In this document: in pieces, positions 33,530 to 42,993 of the stretch
How the letters are laid out: the number at the start of each line of letters is the position of its first letter
Position numbering within the stretch: the first letter of the stretch is position 1
Program-made: the position numbers and the translations under genes
Notes under the pieces: model-generated
What the model was told of the DNA's origin: nothing
The model's database searches: none
Seen by the model: the letters and a program-made list of their open reading frames with translations, nothing else
Assembly (NCBI GenBank): GCA_964413265.1
Contig: CAYPRX010000067.1
Coordinates: 1 to 64,000 of the forward strand
Length of the DNA: 64,000 nt
Origin: CAVYGN01 sp964413265
Lineage (GTDB): Bacteria; Spirochaetota; Brevinematia; Brevinematales; JAOACQ01
Reading direction: 5' to 3'

Positions 33530-34306
33530 ATGGCAAGAATTATCGCTATAGCTAACCAGAAAGGCGGGGTGGGTAAAACTACTACTGCTGTAAACCTCGC
33601 ATCTTTTTTAGCTATCGAAGGTAAACAAACCCTGCTTATAGATATAGATCCTCAGGGTAATTCCTGCAGCGGCCTGGGTGTTAACATCAGAGAAAGGGCA
33701 GGTTGTGGCATTTATGAGGTTTTACTAGGCAGTAAAAAAATTTCTGAAGTAATCATAGAAACGAAATACCATTATTTAAAAATAGTTCCCGTATCATTGG
33801 ACCTGACAGGAGCTCAGATAGAGCTGAGCAGTTCTCCAAAAAAAGAATTTATCCTTAAAGATGCAATTTCTGAGATAAAAGACGAATTTGATTTTATTCT
33901 TATTGATACTCCTCCTTCGCTGGGGCTATTTACTCTGAACGGACTTATTGCCGCTCAAAGTGTTTTGATACCTATGCAAAGTGAATTTTATGCTATGGAA
34001 GGACTGGCCCAGCTTTTAAAGGCAATAAAACTGGTAAAAAGCGGACCAAACAGAGATCTTTCAGTTGAAGGTGTTTTAATAACGATGTACGACTCAAGGA
34101 CAAACCTTGCTAAGCAGGTGACTGAAGAGGTAAAAAATTACTTTAAAGAAAAGGTCTACGATACGATAATTCCAAGGAATGTAAGGTTGAGCGAAGCTCC
34201 CAGCCATGGAATTTCAATTTTTGAGTATGATTCAAAAAGTCAGGGATCTGAATCTTACATGGAATTCGGCAGAGAATTTTTAAAAAAAATAGGATATAAT
34301 TTATGA
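33530..34306 (+). CDS. parA: Chromosome-partitioning ATPase ParA (Soj)
   Basis: A 258-aa protein with the deviant Walker A KGGVGKTTTAVNLA, IDIDPQGN (Walker A'), FILIDTPPSLGLFTLNGL and the C-terminal IIPRNVRLSEAPSHG typical of chromosomal Soj/ParA. It binds DNA non-specifically as an ATP dimer and moves ParB-parS complexes during segregation. It overlaps parB by 4 bp (ATGA). Two parS sites lie downstream, so the locus is probably functional. Confidence 0.95.
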   Translation: MARIIAIANQKGGVGKTTTAVNLASFLAIEGKQTLLIDIDPQGNSCSGLGVNIRERAGCGIYEVLLGSKKISEVIIETKYHYLKIVPVSLDLTGAQIELSSSPKKEFILKDAISEIKDEFDFILIDTPPSLGLFTLNGLIAAQSVLIPMQSEFYAMEGLAQLLKAIKLVKSGPNRDLSVEGVLITMYDSRTNLAKQVTEEVKNYFKEKVYDTIIPRNVRLSEAPSHGISIFEYDSKSQGSESYMEFGREFLKKIGYNL

Positions 34307-35163
34307 AGCATGGATTAGGAAGAGGGATAATGGCCCTCCTGGATGATCAGGAAGGCACAGGTGAAGATGCAAACCGGACGGATGTAATCGATATCAACAA
34401 GATCATGCCGAACAGGTATCAGCCCAGGAAGTTGTTTAATGAGAATTCCCTGAAAGAGCTCTCCGATTCCATTCGGGATAAAGGCATATTGCAGCCGGTA
34501 ATCGTTACAGAACTTGGAGACGGGCGTTATGAACTTGTGGCTGGTGAAAGAAGGTGGAGGGCCGCAAAGCTGGCTGGATTAATGGAAATTCCAGCTCTTA
34601 TTAAGGATTTTTCCGATGAAGATAAGCTTGAGATCTCTTTAATAGAGAACATACAGAGAGAGGATCTTAACCCTGTGGAAAAAGCTGAGGCCTTCAAGGA
34701 AATAATCGAAAGACTAAATATAAGTCAGGATGATCTGGCAAAAAAAATCGGCAAAGACAGGACCTCCGTCACAAATACCCTGCGTCTGCTGAAATTACCG
34801 GAATTTGTAAAAAACAGGATTGTTTCTGGTGAAATAACTGAGGGACATGCCCGTGCAATACTGTCTCTTGACGATATTGATAGCATAATTGAATTAACAA
34901 AATCTGTGATCGAAAAAGGTTTATCGGTGAGAGAGACAGAATCCGCTGTCAGGAATTTTAGTAAAAATAAAGTACCTGCAAAACCTAAAAAAGACCAGAG
35001 GCATTATCCTGAAATTGCTGATATTCAGGAAAGAATTATAAAGGCAATGAGGGCAAAGGTTGAGATCAAGGGTACCCTCAGCAAAGGGAAAATAGAGATC
35101 TATTACTTTTCAAGAGAAGACCTGCAGAATATCTACGGGTTCATATCGGGGAGAGGTGATTAA
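34303..35163 (+). CDS. parB: Chromosome-partitioning protein ParB (Spo0J)
   Basis: A 286-aa CTP-dependent parS-binding clamp. It begins GLGRGIMALL and has MPNRYQPRKLFNENSLKELSDSI, the CTP motif GERRWRAAKLAGL and ENIQREDLNPVEKAEA. The helix-turn-helix is ISQDDLAKKIGKDRTSVTNTLRLLKLP, and the C-terminal dimerisation domain ends KGKIEIYYFSREDLQNIYGFI. A perfect parS follows the stop codon by 10 bp. Confidence 0.95.
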   Translation: MKHGLGRGIMALLDDQEGTGEDANRTDVIDINKIMPNRYQPRKLFNENSLKELSDSIRDKGILQPVIVTELGDGRYELVAGERRWRAAKLAGLMEIPALIKDFSDEDKLEISLIENIQREDLNPVEKAEAFKEIIERLNISQDDLAKKIGKDRTSVTNTLRLLKLPEFVKNRIVSGEITEGHARAILSLDDIDSIIELTKSVIEKGLSVRETESAVRNFSKNKVPAKPKKDQRHYPEIADIQERIIKAMRAKVEIKGTLSKGKIEIYYFSREDLQNIYGFISGRGD

Positions 35164-35173
35164 CCTCCGCTGA

Positions 35174-35189
35174 TGTTTCACGTGAAACA
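35174..35189. promoter_or_regulatory. parS centromere site, perfect palindrome
   Basis: TGTTTCACGTGAAACA, identical to the widely conserved bacterial parS consensus, located 10 bp after the parB stop codon. Confidence 0.95.
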
Positions 35190-35550
35190 TTTCAATTGGG
35201 TATTGTCCATGAATATTAAAACTCTAAGATTACCGCTGTGATCAAGTTCTAATAATTAATCCGTGATTTCCCGGATGAAACTATTAAAAAGATGTTGACA
35301 CGGTTCTGATAGCCGCCCCGGTAAGAACCCACCATTCCCCTGAGGCTCAACTCCACAAGTCCTTGTCTTCCAGGATTACAGGTACGAAGACATAAATGAT
35401 GCCGTGATATTGAGTTTTATCCGGCGATGCGGCGATTTGCCGGCTGAAGCGGCCGTACCTGAAGAACTTTTTGAGTATATAACTCAAACGTATAGAACGT
35501 TATCAATTGCTTGACTTGTGAGTTTAAAGAACAACGAAGTAATTTTTATG
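35190..35550 (+). pseudogene. Gene debris downstream of parB
   Basis: No intact gene is present. Frame 35344-35514 is open for 56 codons without a start and reads like real protein (VLVFQDYRYEDINDAVILSF, then RRCGDLPAEAAVPEELFEYI) up to a TGA at 35512. A short in-frame-looking piece FPDETIKKMLTRF lies near 35269-35310. I take these as remains of one or two decayed genes; the family is not recognised. Confidence 0.4.
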
Positions 35551-35579
35551 TTGACAAAGGGGATTGGTTACTCTAAAAT
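35551..35579 (+). promoter_or_regulatory. Predicted sigma-70 promoter upstream of the hydrolase pseudogene
   Basis: A perfect TTGACA (35551-35556), a 17-bp spacer and TAAAAT (35574-35579). The leader to the hydrolase ATG at 35732 would be about 145 nt. Confidence 0.55.
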
Positions 35580-35731
35580 TTTGGAAATTGAATGTGTTGT
35601 CCATTAATTGGGGCTATAAGTCAGATATCCAGAAAATTCCGAATAATATAACTTATATACTCTTGTATTTGCAGGTCCCAGGATCTATGAAATTTTCATG
35701 AAAAGCAAGACAAATTCAAAGGTAAGAGATC

Positions 35732-36924
35732 ATGAAACTTATTTTCAGGGATAGGCAATTTTCATATGAACTTTTAAGGGTTATCGGACATTCTTCTTAT
35801 GGCTGCGCCGATATCAGCGAGTGCCTCAGTACTGCCTACCGCATTAAAGATGGGGACTTTAAAAGCTGGCACAATGAATGGAGAAATACAGCAGACCGCA
35901 TATACAGTATAGCGAAAAATTGTCTGAAGGAAGGTCACAGTGTAAGCGCAAGGGAGGCGTTTCTGCGCGCATCCAGCTATTACCGTACGGCGGAGTTCTT
36001 TCTTCATGAAATAAAAGACAGGGAGAGCGCCCTTGCAACGTACAGGATGAGCCGCAAATCCTTCCTGGAGGCTTCTGTACTTTTAGACCCGACAATCGAA
36101 CAGGTGGAAATTCCCTACGAGAATGTACACCTGAAGGGCTATTTTTCTCAAGCCTCTCAAGGCAAAGGACGCAGGCCCGTGCTTATCGTCAACGGAGGCT
36201 ACGACAACACTGCGGAAGAGCTTTTTACAACGGCGGTCGCTGCCGGACGAAGGGGCTACAATTCGCTTTTTTTTGACGGTCCCGGTCAGGGATATGCTCT
36301 TAGAGAACAGAATCTTTATTTCCGCCCCGACTGGGAAAAAGTGATTACTCCAGTAATTGATTATTTATCCGGCCGAAAAGACATTGACCCGGAAAGGATA
36401 TTCATTATCGGCTACAGTCTGGGGGGTATTTTGCACCAAGAGCGGCCGCTTTTGAACCGAGGATCAAGGCTTGCATAGCTGACGGTGGCGTATATAATTT
36501 TTTTGATGGCGTCATTGACGAAAAATCCAGGAAAAACCTGAAAAAAGAATTCGATAAAGAAGATTCACCCCTGATCAACTGGATAATGAGCAATGTAATA
36601 ATGCGGCGCAGCACCACCAGCCGATGGGCGATTATAGACGGTCTCTGGAAATTAAACGTCAAAACCCCATTCCAGGTCTTGAAGGAATACGCAAAATATG
36701 ATCTTGAAGGAATCGCTGGCCGGATCAAATGCCCTGTGCTCATTTGTGACTCCGAAAAAGAGATGTTTTTTCAAGGCCAGTCTCAGGTGCTTTTTGATCA
36801 TCTTGAATGCCCTAAGGAACTTATGTTATTCACAGTTCTCGAAGGAGCCGAAGAGCACTGCCAGCAGGGCGCCAGGCTCCTGGCGCACCAGAGGATCTTT
36901 GACTGGCTCGACGAATGTTTTTAA
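35732..36924 (+). pseudogene. Alpha/beta hydrolase (FrsA/dihydropseudooxynicotine-hydrolase-like) with frameshift
   Basis: Two frames together encode one protein of about 397 aa. It has a helical N-terminal cap (SAREAFLRASSYYRTAEFFL), then RPVLIVNGGYDNTAEELF and FFDGPGQG, then the nucleophile elbow GYSLGG. After GYSLGG the first frame runs into nonsense and stops at 36478. The next frame continues at 36427 with YFAPRAAAFEPRIKACIADGG and holds the likely catalytic Asp (CDSEKE) and His (GAEEHCQQGA). The break is in a run of six G (36421-36426), as if one G were lost. The gene is visibly more GC-rich than its neighbours. Sequencing error remains possible. Confidence 0.75.
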
Positions 36925-37032
36925 AACCGCCCCTACTGTTTTAGAACTTAGACTTAATAACTATGGGTCTATATTTGAAGCCCATCAAGGCATTTATGAA
37001 AACTCTTATCTGAGCTCTTTTACTTTTCGGTG

Positions 37033-37048
37033 TGTTTCACGTGAAACT
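37033..37048. promoter_or_regulatory. Second parS site
   Basis: TGTTTCACGTGAAACT: the 14-bp core GTTTCACGTGAAAC is perfect, with one outer base off the consensus. It lies at the 3' end of dapA, 1.86 kb from the first site. It fits a cluster of parS sites around parAB. Confidence 0.9.
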
Positions 37049-37050
37049 TA

Positions 37051-37911
37051 TTAAATAAATTTATCCAATCGCTTCTTCAAATTATCACTTATGTCGGTTA
37101 TGGGAAGCCTCGTTTCATCACTTGAGATCATATTTTTCTTTTTCAATATATATTTAATCGGGCGGGGACTTGGTTCGATGAATAGATAAGGGATTATATC
37201 TATAAGTTTTTTCCAGTATTTCTGAGCTTCAATATGGTTATTTCCTTTGATCAGATCGTAAATTTTTACATATTTTTCTGTTTCAACATGTGCCGCTGCT
37301 AATATACCCCCGTCGCCGCCCATAGTCAGCGTGATAAAATACAGCATATCTTCACCTGTAAGTACGTAAAAGTTATCGGACTTATTAAAAATTAATTCCA
37401 TACTTTGTTTTATATCGCCGCAGGAATCTTTAACACCTATGATATTTTTAAGTTCTGATAATCTGAAAATAGTTTCATTTTCTATATTTCTGCCGGTTCT
37501 GTAGGGGATGTTGTAAATAATGATATTTTTATCCGTACTTTCGGATATTTTCTTAAAGTGTTCATAAATTCCTGCCTGGCTGGGACGGCTGTAATAAGGG
37601 GAAACCGATAAGATTCCGTCAAAATTATATTTGCTTACTTTTTTAATTTTTAATATGACTTTATCAGTATAATTGCCACCGATGCCTACATAAACAGGAA
37701 TTTTGCCGTTCACCTTTCGAATTACATTCTCAACTATCTTTTCGAATTCATAATCCTCTATCGTCGGACTTTCACCTGTTGTGCCGAGCGGAATTATACC
37801 GGCAATATTCTTTTTTAAATAGAAATCAATAAGATTTTCAAGTGATTTATAATCCACTTCTCCGTTCAAGAAGGGAGTTATTATAGGAAGCCACACCCCC
37901 ATAATTTTCAT
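37051..37911 (-). CDS. dapA: 4-hydroxy-tetrahydrodipicolinate synthase
   Basis: A 286-aa class I aldolase condensing pyruvate with aspartate semialdehyde in lysine/diaminopimelate synthesis. GIIPLGTTGESPT (substrate site), ILSVSPYYSRPSQ (proton-relay Tyr), IIIYNIPYRTG and the Schiff-base Lys in IIGVKDSCGD are all present. Length is normal. An AAGGGGATC ribosome site lies upstream. It is divergent from dapL, the next specific enzyme needed for the aminotransferase variant of the pathway. Confidence 0.95.
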   Translation of the reverse strand: MKIMGVWLPIITPFLNGEVDYKSLENLIDFYLKKNIAGIIPLGTTGESPTIEDYEFEKIVENVIRKVNGKIPVYVGIGGNYTDKVILKIKKVSKYNFDGILSVSPYYSRPSQAGIYEHFKKISESTDKNIIIYNIPYRTGRNIENETIFRLSELKNIIGVKDSCGDIKQSMELIFNKSDNFYVLTGEDMLYFITLTMGGDGGILAAAHVETEKYVKIYDLIKGNNHIEAQKYWKKLIDIIPYLFIEPSPRPIKYILKKKNMISSDETRLPITDISDNLKKRLDKFI

Positions 37912-37962
37912 ATGACCTGATCCCCTTTGAAATATGGTTATTGTTGTTTATGCAATCATATT

Positions 37963-37991
37963 ATTATAAGAGACTTCCACCATTACATCAA
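37963..37991 (-). promoter_or_regulatory. Predicted sigma-70 promoter of dapA
   Basis: On the minus strand TTGATG (37991-37986), a 17-bp spacer and a perfect TATAAT (37968-37963), 52 bp upstream of the dapA ATG. Confidence 0.55.
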
Positions 37992-38103
37992 AATAACAGG
38001 AATAAACTTAACTGTCTATCTGACTGAATTATTTTAAAACTTCCTTTATAATTTAGCCCTGGATTTATGTCATTCCAGGTAAACCTTAATCCGGAGTTGT
38101 TTT

Positions 38104-39303
38104 ATGATTATGATAAACGAAAATTTCAATGCTCTGAAGGGTAATTATCTATTCTTTGAAACAGGGAAAAGGGTAAGTGATTACCGGAAGATGAATCCCG
38201 GTGCCAGAATAATCAGGCTGGGAATAGGAGACGTTACTGAACCGCTTAGCCAATCGATAATCGATGGATTAAAAGAAGCTGTGATGGAAATGGGAGTGAG
38301 GGAAACCTTCCAGGGATATCCACCATCCGAGGGATATGATTTTTTAAGGAATATTATAAGTGAAACTGAATATAAAGCGAGAGGAATAGATATATCTCCT
38401 GACGAGATATTCATTTCTACAGGAGCAAAGGAGGACACTGCTAATATTCAGGAACTTTTTTCCAAAGACATTAAGATCGCTATCCCCGATCCGGTTTACC
38501 CCGTTTATGCTGATAGCAATATAATGGCAGGAAGGGACAAGATAGTTTATCTGCCCTGTACATCAGAGAACGATTTTCTTCCGGATCTTCCTGAGGAAAT
38601 TCCGGACCTGATTTACCTGTGCTTTCCGAATAACCCTACCGGAAGAGCTATTAACCATGACGGTTTAAAAAAATGGGTTGATTATGCGAGACAAAAAAAA
38701 GCCGTGATTTTATTCGATGCTGCCTATGAAGCATACATCAGGGGAGAGGGTATCCCTCACAGTATATTTGAGATCGAAGGAGCTTTTGAAGTGGCGGTAG
38801 AATTCAGAAGCCTTTCTAAAAGTGCTGGTTTTACGGGAACGAGGTGTTCTTACACAGTTATCCCCGATAAATTAAAAGTCCCGGATAAAAGCAGCGAATT
38901 TCACAGTCTGAAGGATTTGTGGCTGAGGAGGCAATCGACAAAATCAAACGGAGTTGCATATATAATCCAGAAAGGAGCCTACAGGTATTTTACAGAACAG
39001 GGAAGGAGTGAAAACAGGAGAATAGTGGATTATTATCTTGAAAACGCTGCAACAATCGGCAGGGGAATTTCAACCCTGGGGCTTAAATATTCCGGTGCTG
39101 TAAACTCACCCTATGTCTGGTGTAATGTCCCCGAGGGATTGACTTCATGGCAATTTTTTGATGAACTCCTCAATCAATGCAATATAGTCGGGACTCCGGG
39201 ATCGGGTTTCGGCAGCTGCGGGGAGGGTTATTTCAGACTTACCGGGTTTGGAGAAAGGAAAGATATTAATGAGGCTGTCGAAAGGCTGGTAAAGTTCAAA
39301 TAG
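38104..39303 (+). CDS. dapL: LL-diaminopimelate aminotransferase
   Basis: A 399-aa PLP enzyme that makes LL-diaminopimelate directly from tetrahydrodipicolinate and glutamate. Diagnostic stretches are RLGIGDVTEPL, ETFQGYPPSEGYDFL, IAIPDPVYPVYADSN, YLCFPNNPTGRA and the PLP lysine in FRSLSKSAGFTGTRC. This bypasses the succinylase route and is typical of spirochaetes such as Leptospira, Chlamydiae and some other phyla. It is divergent from dapA. Confidence 0.95.
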   Translation: MIMINENFNALKGNYLFFETGKRVSDYRKMNPGARIIRLGIGDVTEPLSQSIIDGLKEAVMEMGVRETFQGYPPSEGYDFLRNIISETEYKARGIDISPDEIFISTGAKEDTANIQELFSKDIKIAIPDPVYPVYADSNIMAGRDKIVYLPCTSENDFLPDLPEEIPDLIYLCFPNNPTGRAINHDGLKKWVDYARQKKAVILFDAAYEAYIRGEGIPHSIFEIEGAFEVAVEFRSLSKSAGFTGTRCSYTVIPDKLKVPDKSSEFHSLKDLWLRRQSTKSNGVAYIIQKGAYRYFTEQGRSENRRIVDYYLENAATIGRGISTLGLKYSGAVNSPYVWCNVPEGLTSWQFFDELLNQCNIVGTPGSGFGSCGEGYFRLTGFGERKDINEAVERLVKFK

Positions 39304-39320
39304 CATGTGAGGATATGGTT

Positions 39321-40454
39321 TTATTTATCCAGCAGAACCATATTATCGATGTGTACCGCAGAAGAATATTTATTTTCCTTTCCAAGAATTCTCTCAATTT
39401 CTGAAGTTTTTTTCCCTGCTATCTTCAAGATATCTTCACATGAATAATTGGATAAACCGACTCCGATTTCATGACCTTCAGTATCGGCGATAATAACCGT
39501 ATCTCCGTAATGAAAATTACCAGATGCTGAACTTATACCGCTTGCGAGAAGACTTTTATTTCTCAGAACGGCCTCTTTTGCGCCCTCATCAATGAATATC
39601 GTACCCCTCGTTTTCTTAACACTTATCCATTTCTTTTTATAGTTAAGTGTCCTGGGAGATGGCAGAAATATCGTACCCTCCGACAGATCTTTGAAAATAC
39701 CTGTGATTATATTTTTCTTAAAACCGTTTGCGATTACGCAGGGAACTCCGGAAAGAGTAGCTATTCTTGCTGCCTGAAGTTTTGTGATCATTCCTCCCCT
39801 GGAGTAATTCTCTTCCTGCTTATAAGCATATTTCATAACGGTGTTGATGTTATCCACAACCCGTATTAATTTTGCCGAAGGTGTATTGAAATCCTGGTAA
39901 AAGCCGTCGACATTTGATAGCATGATATAGAGATTTGAATCTGATAGCAGGCTGACATAAGCCCCAAGCCTGTCATTTTCACCGACTTTTATTTCATCAA
40001 CAGCAACGGAATCGTTTTCATTTATGACAGGGGTGATTCCCATTTCAAGCATTGAATTGAGAGTGTTCCTCGCATTAAGGTAAGAGGTTCTGCTATCAAA
40101 TATATAGTGCGTCAGCAGAACCTGACCGACCGTAAGCCCATACTTATTGAATTCATCCTTGAATAACTGCATCAGCCTTATCTGTCCCAATCCGGCGATT
40201 GCCTGCTTCTGGGAGAGGGTCAGTTTGTCCCACATATCTTTACTTTGAAATAACTCATAAATGCCCAGACCAATAGCGCCGCTCGAAGTTATAATAAATT
40301 CTATGTCCTTATTCTTTAATTCCGCGATTTCCCTGACAATTCCAGCTATGTTGTCAGAATTAATGCTTATCAGATCTGTCACTTGCTTGGTGCCAAGTTT
40401 TACAACAACACGTTTAACAGATAGTTCCCTTTTATCGGGTAAAGTTATAACCAT
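39321..40454 (-). CDS. proB: Glutamate 5-kinase
   Basis: A 377-aa enzyme of proline synthesis. It has an amino-acid-kinase domain (VVVKLGTKQVTD, FIITSSGAIGLG, PVINENDSVAVDEIKVGENDRLGAYVS, YSRGGMITKLQAA) and a C-terminal PUA domain (RGTIFIDEGAKEAVLRNKSLL, GDTVIIAD). The ATG at 40452-40454 follows CAGGGA and starts 2 bp after the obg stop codon, so the genes are coupled. A TTG 15 codons upstream, inside obg, is less likely. proA is not in this window. Confidence 0.95.
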   Translation of the reverse strand: MVITLPDKRELSVKRVVVKLGTKQVTDLISINSDNIAGIVREIAELKNKDIEFIITSSGAIGLGIYELFQSKDMWDKLTLSQKQAIAGLGQIRLMQLFKDEFNKYGLTVGQVLLTHYIFDSRTSYLNARNTLNSMLEMGITPVINENDSVAVDEIKVGENDRLGAYVSLLSDSNLYIMLSNVDGFYQDFNTPSAKLIRVVDNINTVMKYAYKQEENYSRGGMITKLQAARIATLSGVPCVIANGFKKNIITGIFKDLSEGTIFLPSPRTLNYKKKWISVKKTRGTIFIDEGAKEAVLRNKSLLASGISSASGNFHYGDTVIIADTEGHEIGVGLSNYSCEDILKIAGKKTSEIERILGKENKYSSAVHIDNMVLLDK

Positions 40455-40456
40455 TT

Positions 40457-41476
40457 TTATTCCCTGTCCCTTGAGCTTTGATTTTTTTCTATTTCCCAAT
40501 ATTTATTAAACAAGGCATATTTTAATTCTTTAAGTCCGAATCCGGTCAGGGCGGATATTAAAAAAATATCTCCTGATTTATCTTTGAATATATTCAGAAG
40601 TTCCCCAGATTTATCGGCTGAATATAAATCGATCTTATTTAAGGCCACAATATAATCCCTTTTGAAGATATTCTCTGAATAAAGAGCCAGTTCATCCCTT
40701 AATATTTTAAATTTATTTTCGGGATCATCGGTCGAATCCAGAATGAATAATAAGAGCCTGGTCCTCTCTATATGTCTGAGAAAATCTATCCCAAGGCCCT
40801 TGCCGGTATTGGCTCCTTCGATCAAACCTGGAATATCGGCTATTACCAGGCTATGATAATCGTCATCTGCTCTCATAATTCCTATATTGGGACTCAGGGT
40901 GGTGAAGGGGTAATTGCCGATTTTGGGCTTCGCGCCTGTGAGCTTTGAAATCAGAGTCGACTTGCCGGAATTAGGGAAGCCTACAATGCCGATATGAGCT
41001 ATCATTTTCAATTCAAGGAGCAGACTTCTTTCTTCACCGGGTCTGCCCTTCTGTGCGTAATAAGGGGTCTGGTGCGATGGACCTTTAAAATGAAAATTCC
41101 CCATTCCCCCGATTCCACCCTTGACTGCTATAAACTCGGAGAGATTTTCGGTTAGATCTGCCAGCACTATGCCGGTTGCACTGTCGGTTATTATTGTACC
41201 GGCAGGCACTTCAATTGTATACGAAGCTCCGCTCCTGCCTGTTTTCCTGTTCGATTGACCTTTACTGCCGTCCTTGGCTTTAAATTTTTGATTGTTGTGG
41301 AGGTTTGAAAGTGTCCTTAGATGAGGATTAACCTTTATGATGATATTACCACCGTTTCCTCCATTACCGCCATCCGGACCTCCCCTGGGTATATATTTTT
41401 CCCTGCGGAAGGTTACAGCCCCAGCTCCGCCTTTTCCGGCCTTTACCTCGATCCGGACATTGTCTTTGAACATCAT
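40457..41476 (-). CDS. obg: GTPase Obg/CgtA
   Basis: A 339-aa ribosome-associated GTPase. The glycine-rich Obg fold (KAGKGGAGAVTFRREKYIP, GGPDGGNGGNGG) precedes the G domain with GFPNSGKSTL (G1), IADIPGLIEGA (G3), NKID (G4) and SAL (G5). The variable C-terminal OCT domain is missing, as in many bacteria. I choose the start at 41476 (ATGATG), which overlaps the upstream stop TGA by 4 bp. An ATG at 41494 is possible but lies inside the upstream gene. Confidence 0.95.
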   Translation of the reverse strand: MMFKDNVRIEVKAGKGGAGAVTFRREKYIPRGGPDGGNGGNGGNIIIKVNPHLRTLSNLHNNQKFKAKDGSKGQSNRKTGRSGASYTIEVPAGTIITDSATGIVLADLTENLSEFIAVKGGIGGMGNFHFKGPSHQTPYYAQKGRPGEERSLLLELKMIAHIGIVGFPNSGKSTLISKLTGAKPKIGNYPFTTLSPNIGIMRADDDYHSLVIADIPGLIEGANTGKGLGIDFLRHIERTRLLLFILDSTDDPENKFKILRDELALYSENIFKRDYIVALNKIDLYSADKSGELLNIFKDKSGDIFLISALTGFGLKELKYALFNKYWEIEKNQSSRDRE

Positions 41477-42939
41477 AAGTTGAATATCCACCATTCATCG
41501 CATTTATTGCAAATGGCCGGTTCAGAAAAATTTCCCTTCCAATGTCTTTGATACACTTCTTTCATGTTCTTCCAGCAATTTTCTATTCCATCGGTAAATG
41601 CATTTCCCATCAGAAACTGAGCATTGTAATCCTGCCTGCAGAGGGGAACGTTGCCGTTTGAATGGATTACCATATCATGCTTCAAGTGAAGGCAGGAAAA
41701 GCGTTTGATAGGTGAAAGATCAATAACCCTGCTTTGATCCAGTATTCCTCCAAAAGTATCCGGTTTTTTAATAATTATTCTTTCTGGGAAATCACGCCAT
41801 TTTTCATAAAATTGCAGAAGTTCATTTTCATTTTCAGTAGTCCTTGTAAATTGAATATATACTTTTTCTTTATTATCAAGATTTTTTATCTTTTCTTCAG
41901 TGGCGGGAAGGCCGATGAAAGGCAGAAGAGGATTAATCGCCCTTTTGAATAAAGAAAATGTTTCAATCTTTGCTGCACTTATATCGAAAATAACTGTAAC
42001 ATTAGAAAGTTTCAGCAGGTCCTCGACAGGAGCGGTGTCGGTAAAAAGGCACCTGCTTTCTATAAGAAACTGGATTTGAGGATAATTTTTAATCTCGCTT
42101 ATAACTTCACCGATAGCCGAATATAATAGAGGTTCACCAAATAGTCCAAGACTTACTGCCGGGTTGCAGGAAAAAGCTGAAATCTGGCCAATGATCTTTC
42201 TGAAATCATCAATCTTCATTTCATCATGCCGGTCAAGACGGTTTGAAATAAAAAAATTAAAGTTTTCCCTTTCTGAATTCAGTTCAATCTCGAAGTATGT
42301 AGGCCTTTTTCTGATAATCTCGGGATTTTCGTTGATCAGAGTCTCAAGCTCAAGGTGAGATAGATTTTGTCCATTCCGGGCCACTATGTCTTCAATTATG
42401 AGATAATCATTAAAATTATCAGGAACAAAATTTATCCTGTAATTAATTAACCTGCAAGGAGATATGTAAATATTACAATCATATGACGATATGTCTTTTT
42501 CAAAAATTTCCTTGACGCTGTTTTTGAAAAGGGGCAGCTCTTCAGGAATGGTTTTTAAAATGAAGCCTGCGGCATCGCTTTCAAGAATCTCCGGGAAAAG
42601 ACCGGCCGGCAGATTTTCTGGGAACGTGTAATCGAAGACATAGCGTTTATGCTCATCAAGCATTTTCTTTGTCGATTCAAGGTCGAGCAGGGGAGAAAAA
42701 GCGTTGATGATGAGGATGCTTTTACCTTTAAGATTGTCCTTTAAAAAGGTCAAAAATTCTTTTGAGGTTTTAGCTGATAAAACTTTTATTCCTTTATTGT
42801 ACCTAAAGGCATCCTGGAGGGATAATATATAAATTTCATCTGTTAATTTTTTTATTTTAGACAGGGTTATATCAAAATAACTTTGAAGCATTTCCTGGTC
42901 AGAAAATTTGGTGTCGACAAGAACCGCAGCGAGACTCAC
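41473..42939 (-). CDS. Spiro-SPASM-type protein
   Basis: A 488-aa protein. A degenerate nucleotidyltransferase-like N-terminus (AAVLVDTKFSDQEM, LQDAFRYNKG) is followed by a TIM-barrel-like region without the radical-SAM CxxxCxxC. The C-terminal SPASM-type cysteine cluster comprises FSCLH, NVPLCRQDY, ENCW and ICNKCDEWW. This matches the spiro-SPASM family, which I recall as largely confined to spirochaetes. It may bind an iron-sulfur cluster without radical chemistry. The start is a GTG at 42937-42939 with GAGGAG, followed by obg-proB in the same operon. Confidence 0.75.
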   Translation of the reverse strand: MSLAAVLVDTKFSDQEMLQSYFDITLSKIKKLTDEIYILSLQDAFRYNKGIKVLSAKTSKEFLTFLKDNLKGKSILIINAFSPLLDLESTKKMLDEHKRYVFDYTFPENLPAGLFPEILESDAAGFILKTIPEELPLFKNSVKEIFEKDISSYDCNIYISPCRLINYRINFVPDNFNDYLIIEDIVARNGQNLSHLELETLINENPEIIRKRPTYFEIELNSERENFNFFISNRLDRHDEMKIDDFRKIIGQISAFSCNPAVSLGLFGEPLLYSAIGEVISEIKNYPQIQFLIESRCLFTDTAPVEDLLKLSNVTVIFDISAAKIETFSLFKRAINPLLPFIGLPATEEKIKNLDNKEKVYIQFTRTTENENELLQFYEKWRDFPERIIIKKPDTFGGILDQSRVIDLSPIKRFSCLHLKHDMVIHSNGNVPLCRQDYNAQFLMGNAFTDGIENCWKNMKEVYQRHWKGNFSEPAICNKCDEWWIFNL

Positions 42940-42964
42940 GTTATGCTCCTCAAAAATATACCAT

Positions 42965-42993
42965 ATTATACTTATTTTAAGAGGATATCGCAA
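42965..42993 (-). promoter_or_regulatory. Predicted sigma-70 promoter of the spiro-SPASM-obg-proB operon
   Basis: On the minus strand TTGCGA (42993-42988), a 17-bp spacer and a perfect TATAAT (42970-42965), 25 bp before the GTG start. It supports the GTG start over the longer open frame, which would begin upstream of the promoter. Confidence 0.6.

Noticed and set aside
39313..39343. ATATGGTT/AACCATAT inverted repeat between dapL and proB as terminator
   Set aside because: The stem is AT-rich, no T-run follows, and most of it is proB coding sequence.
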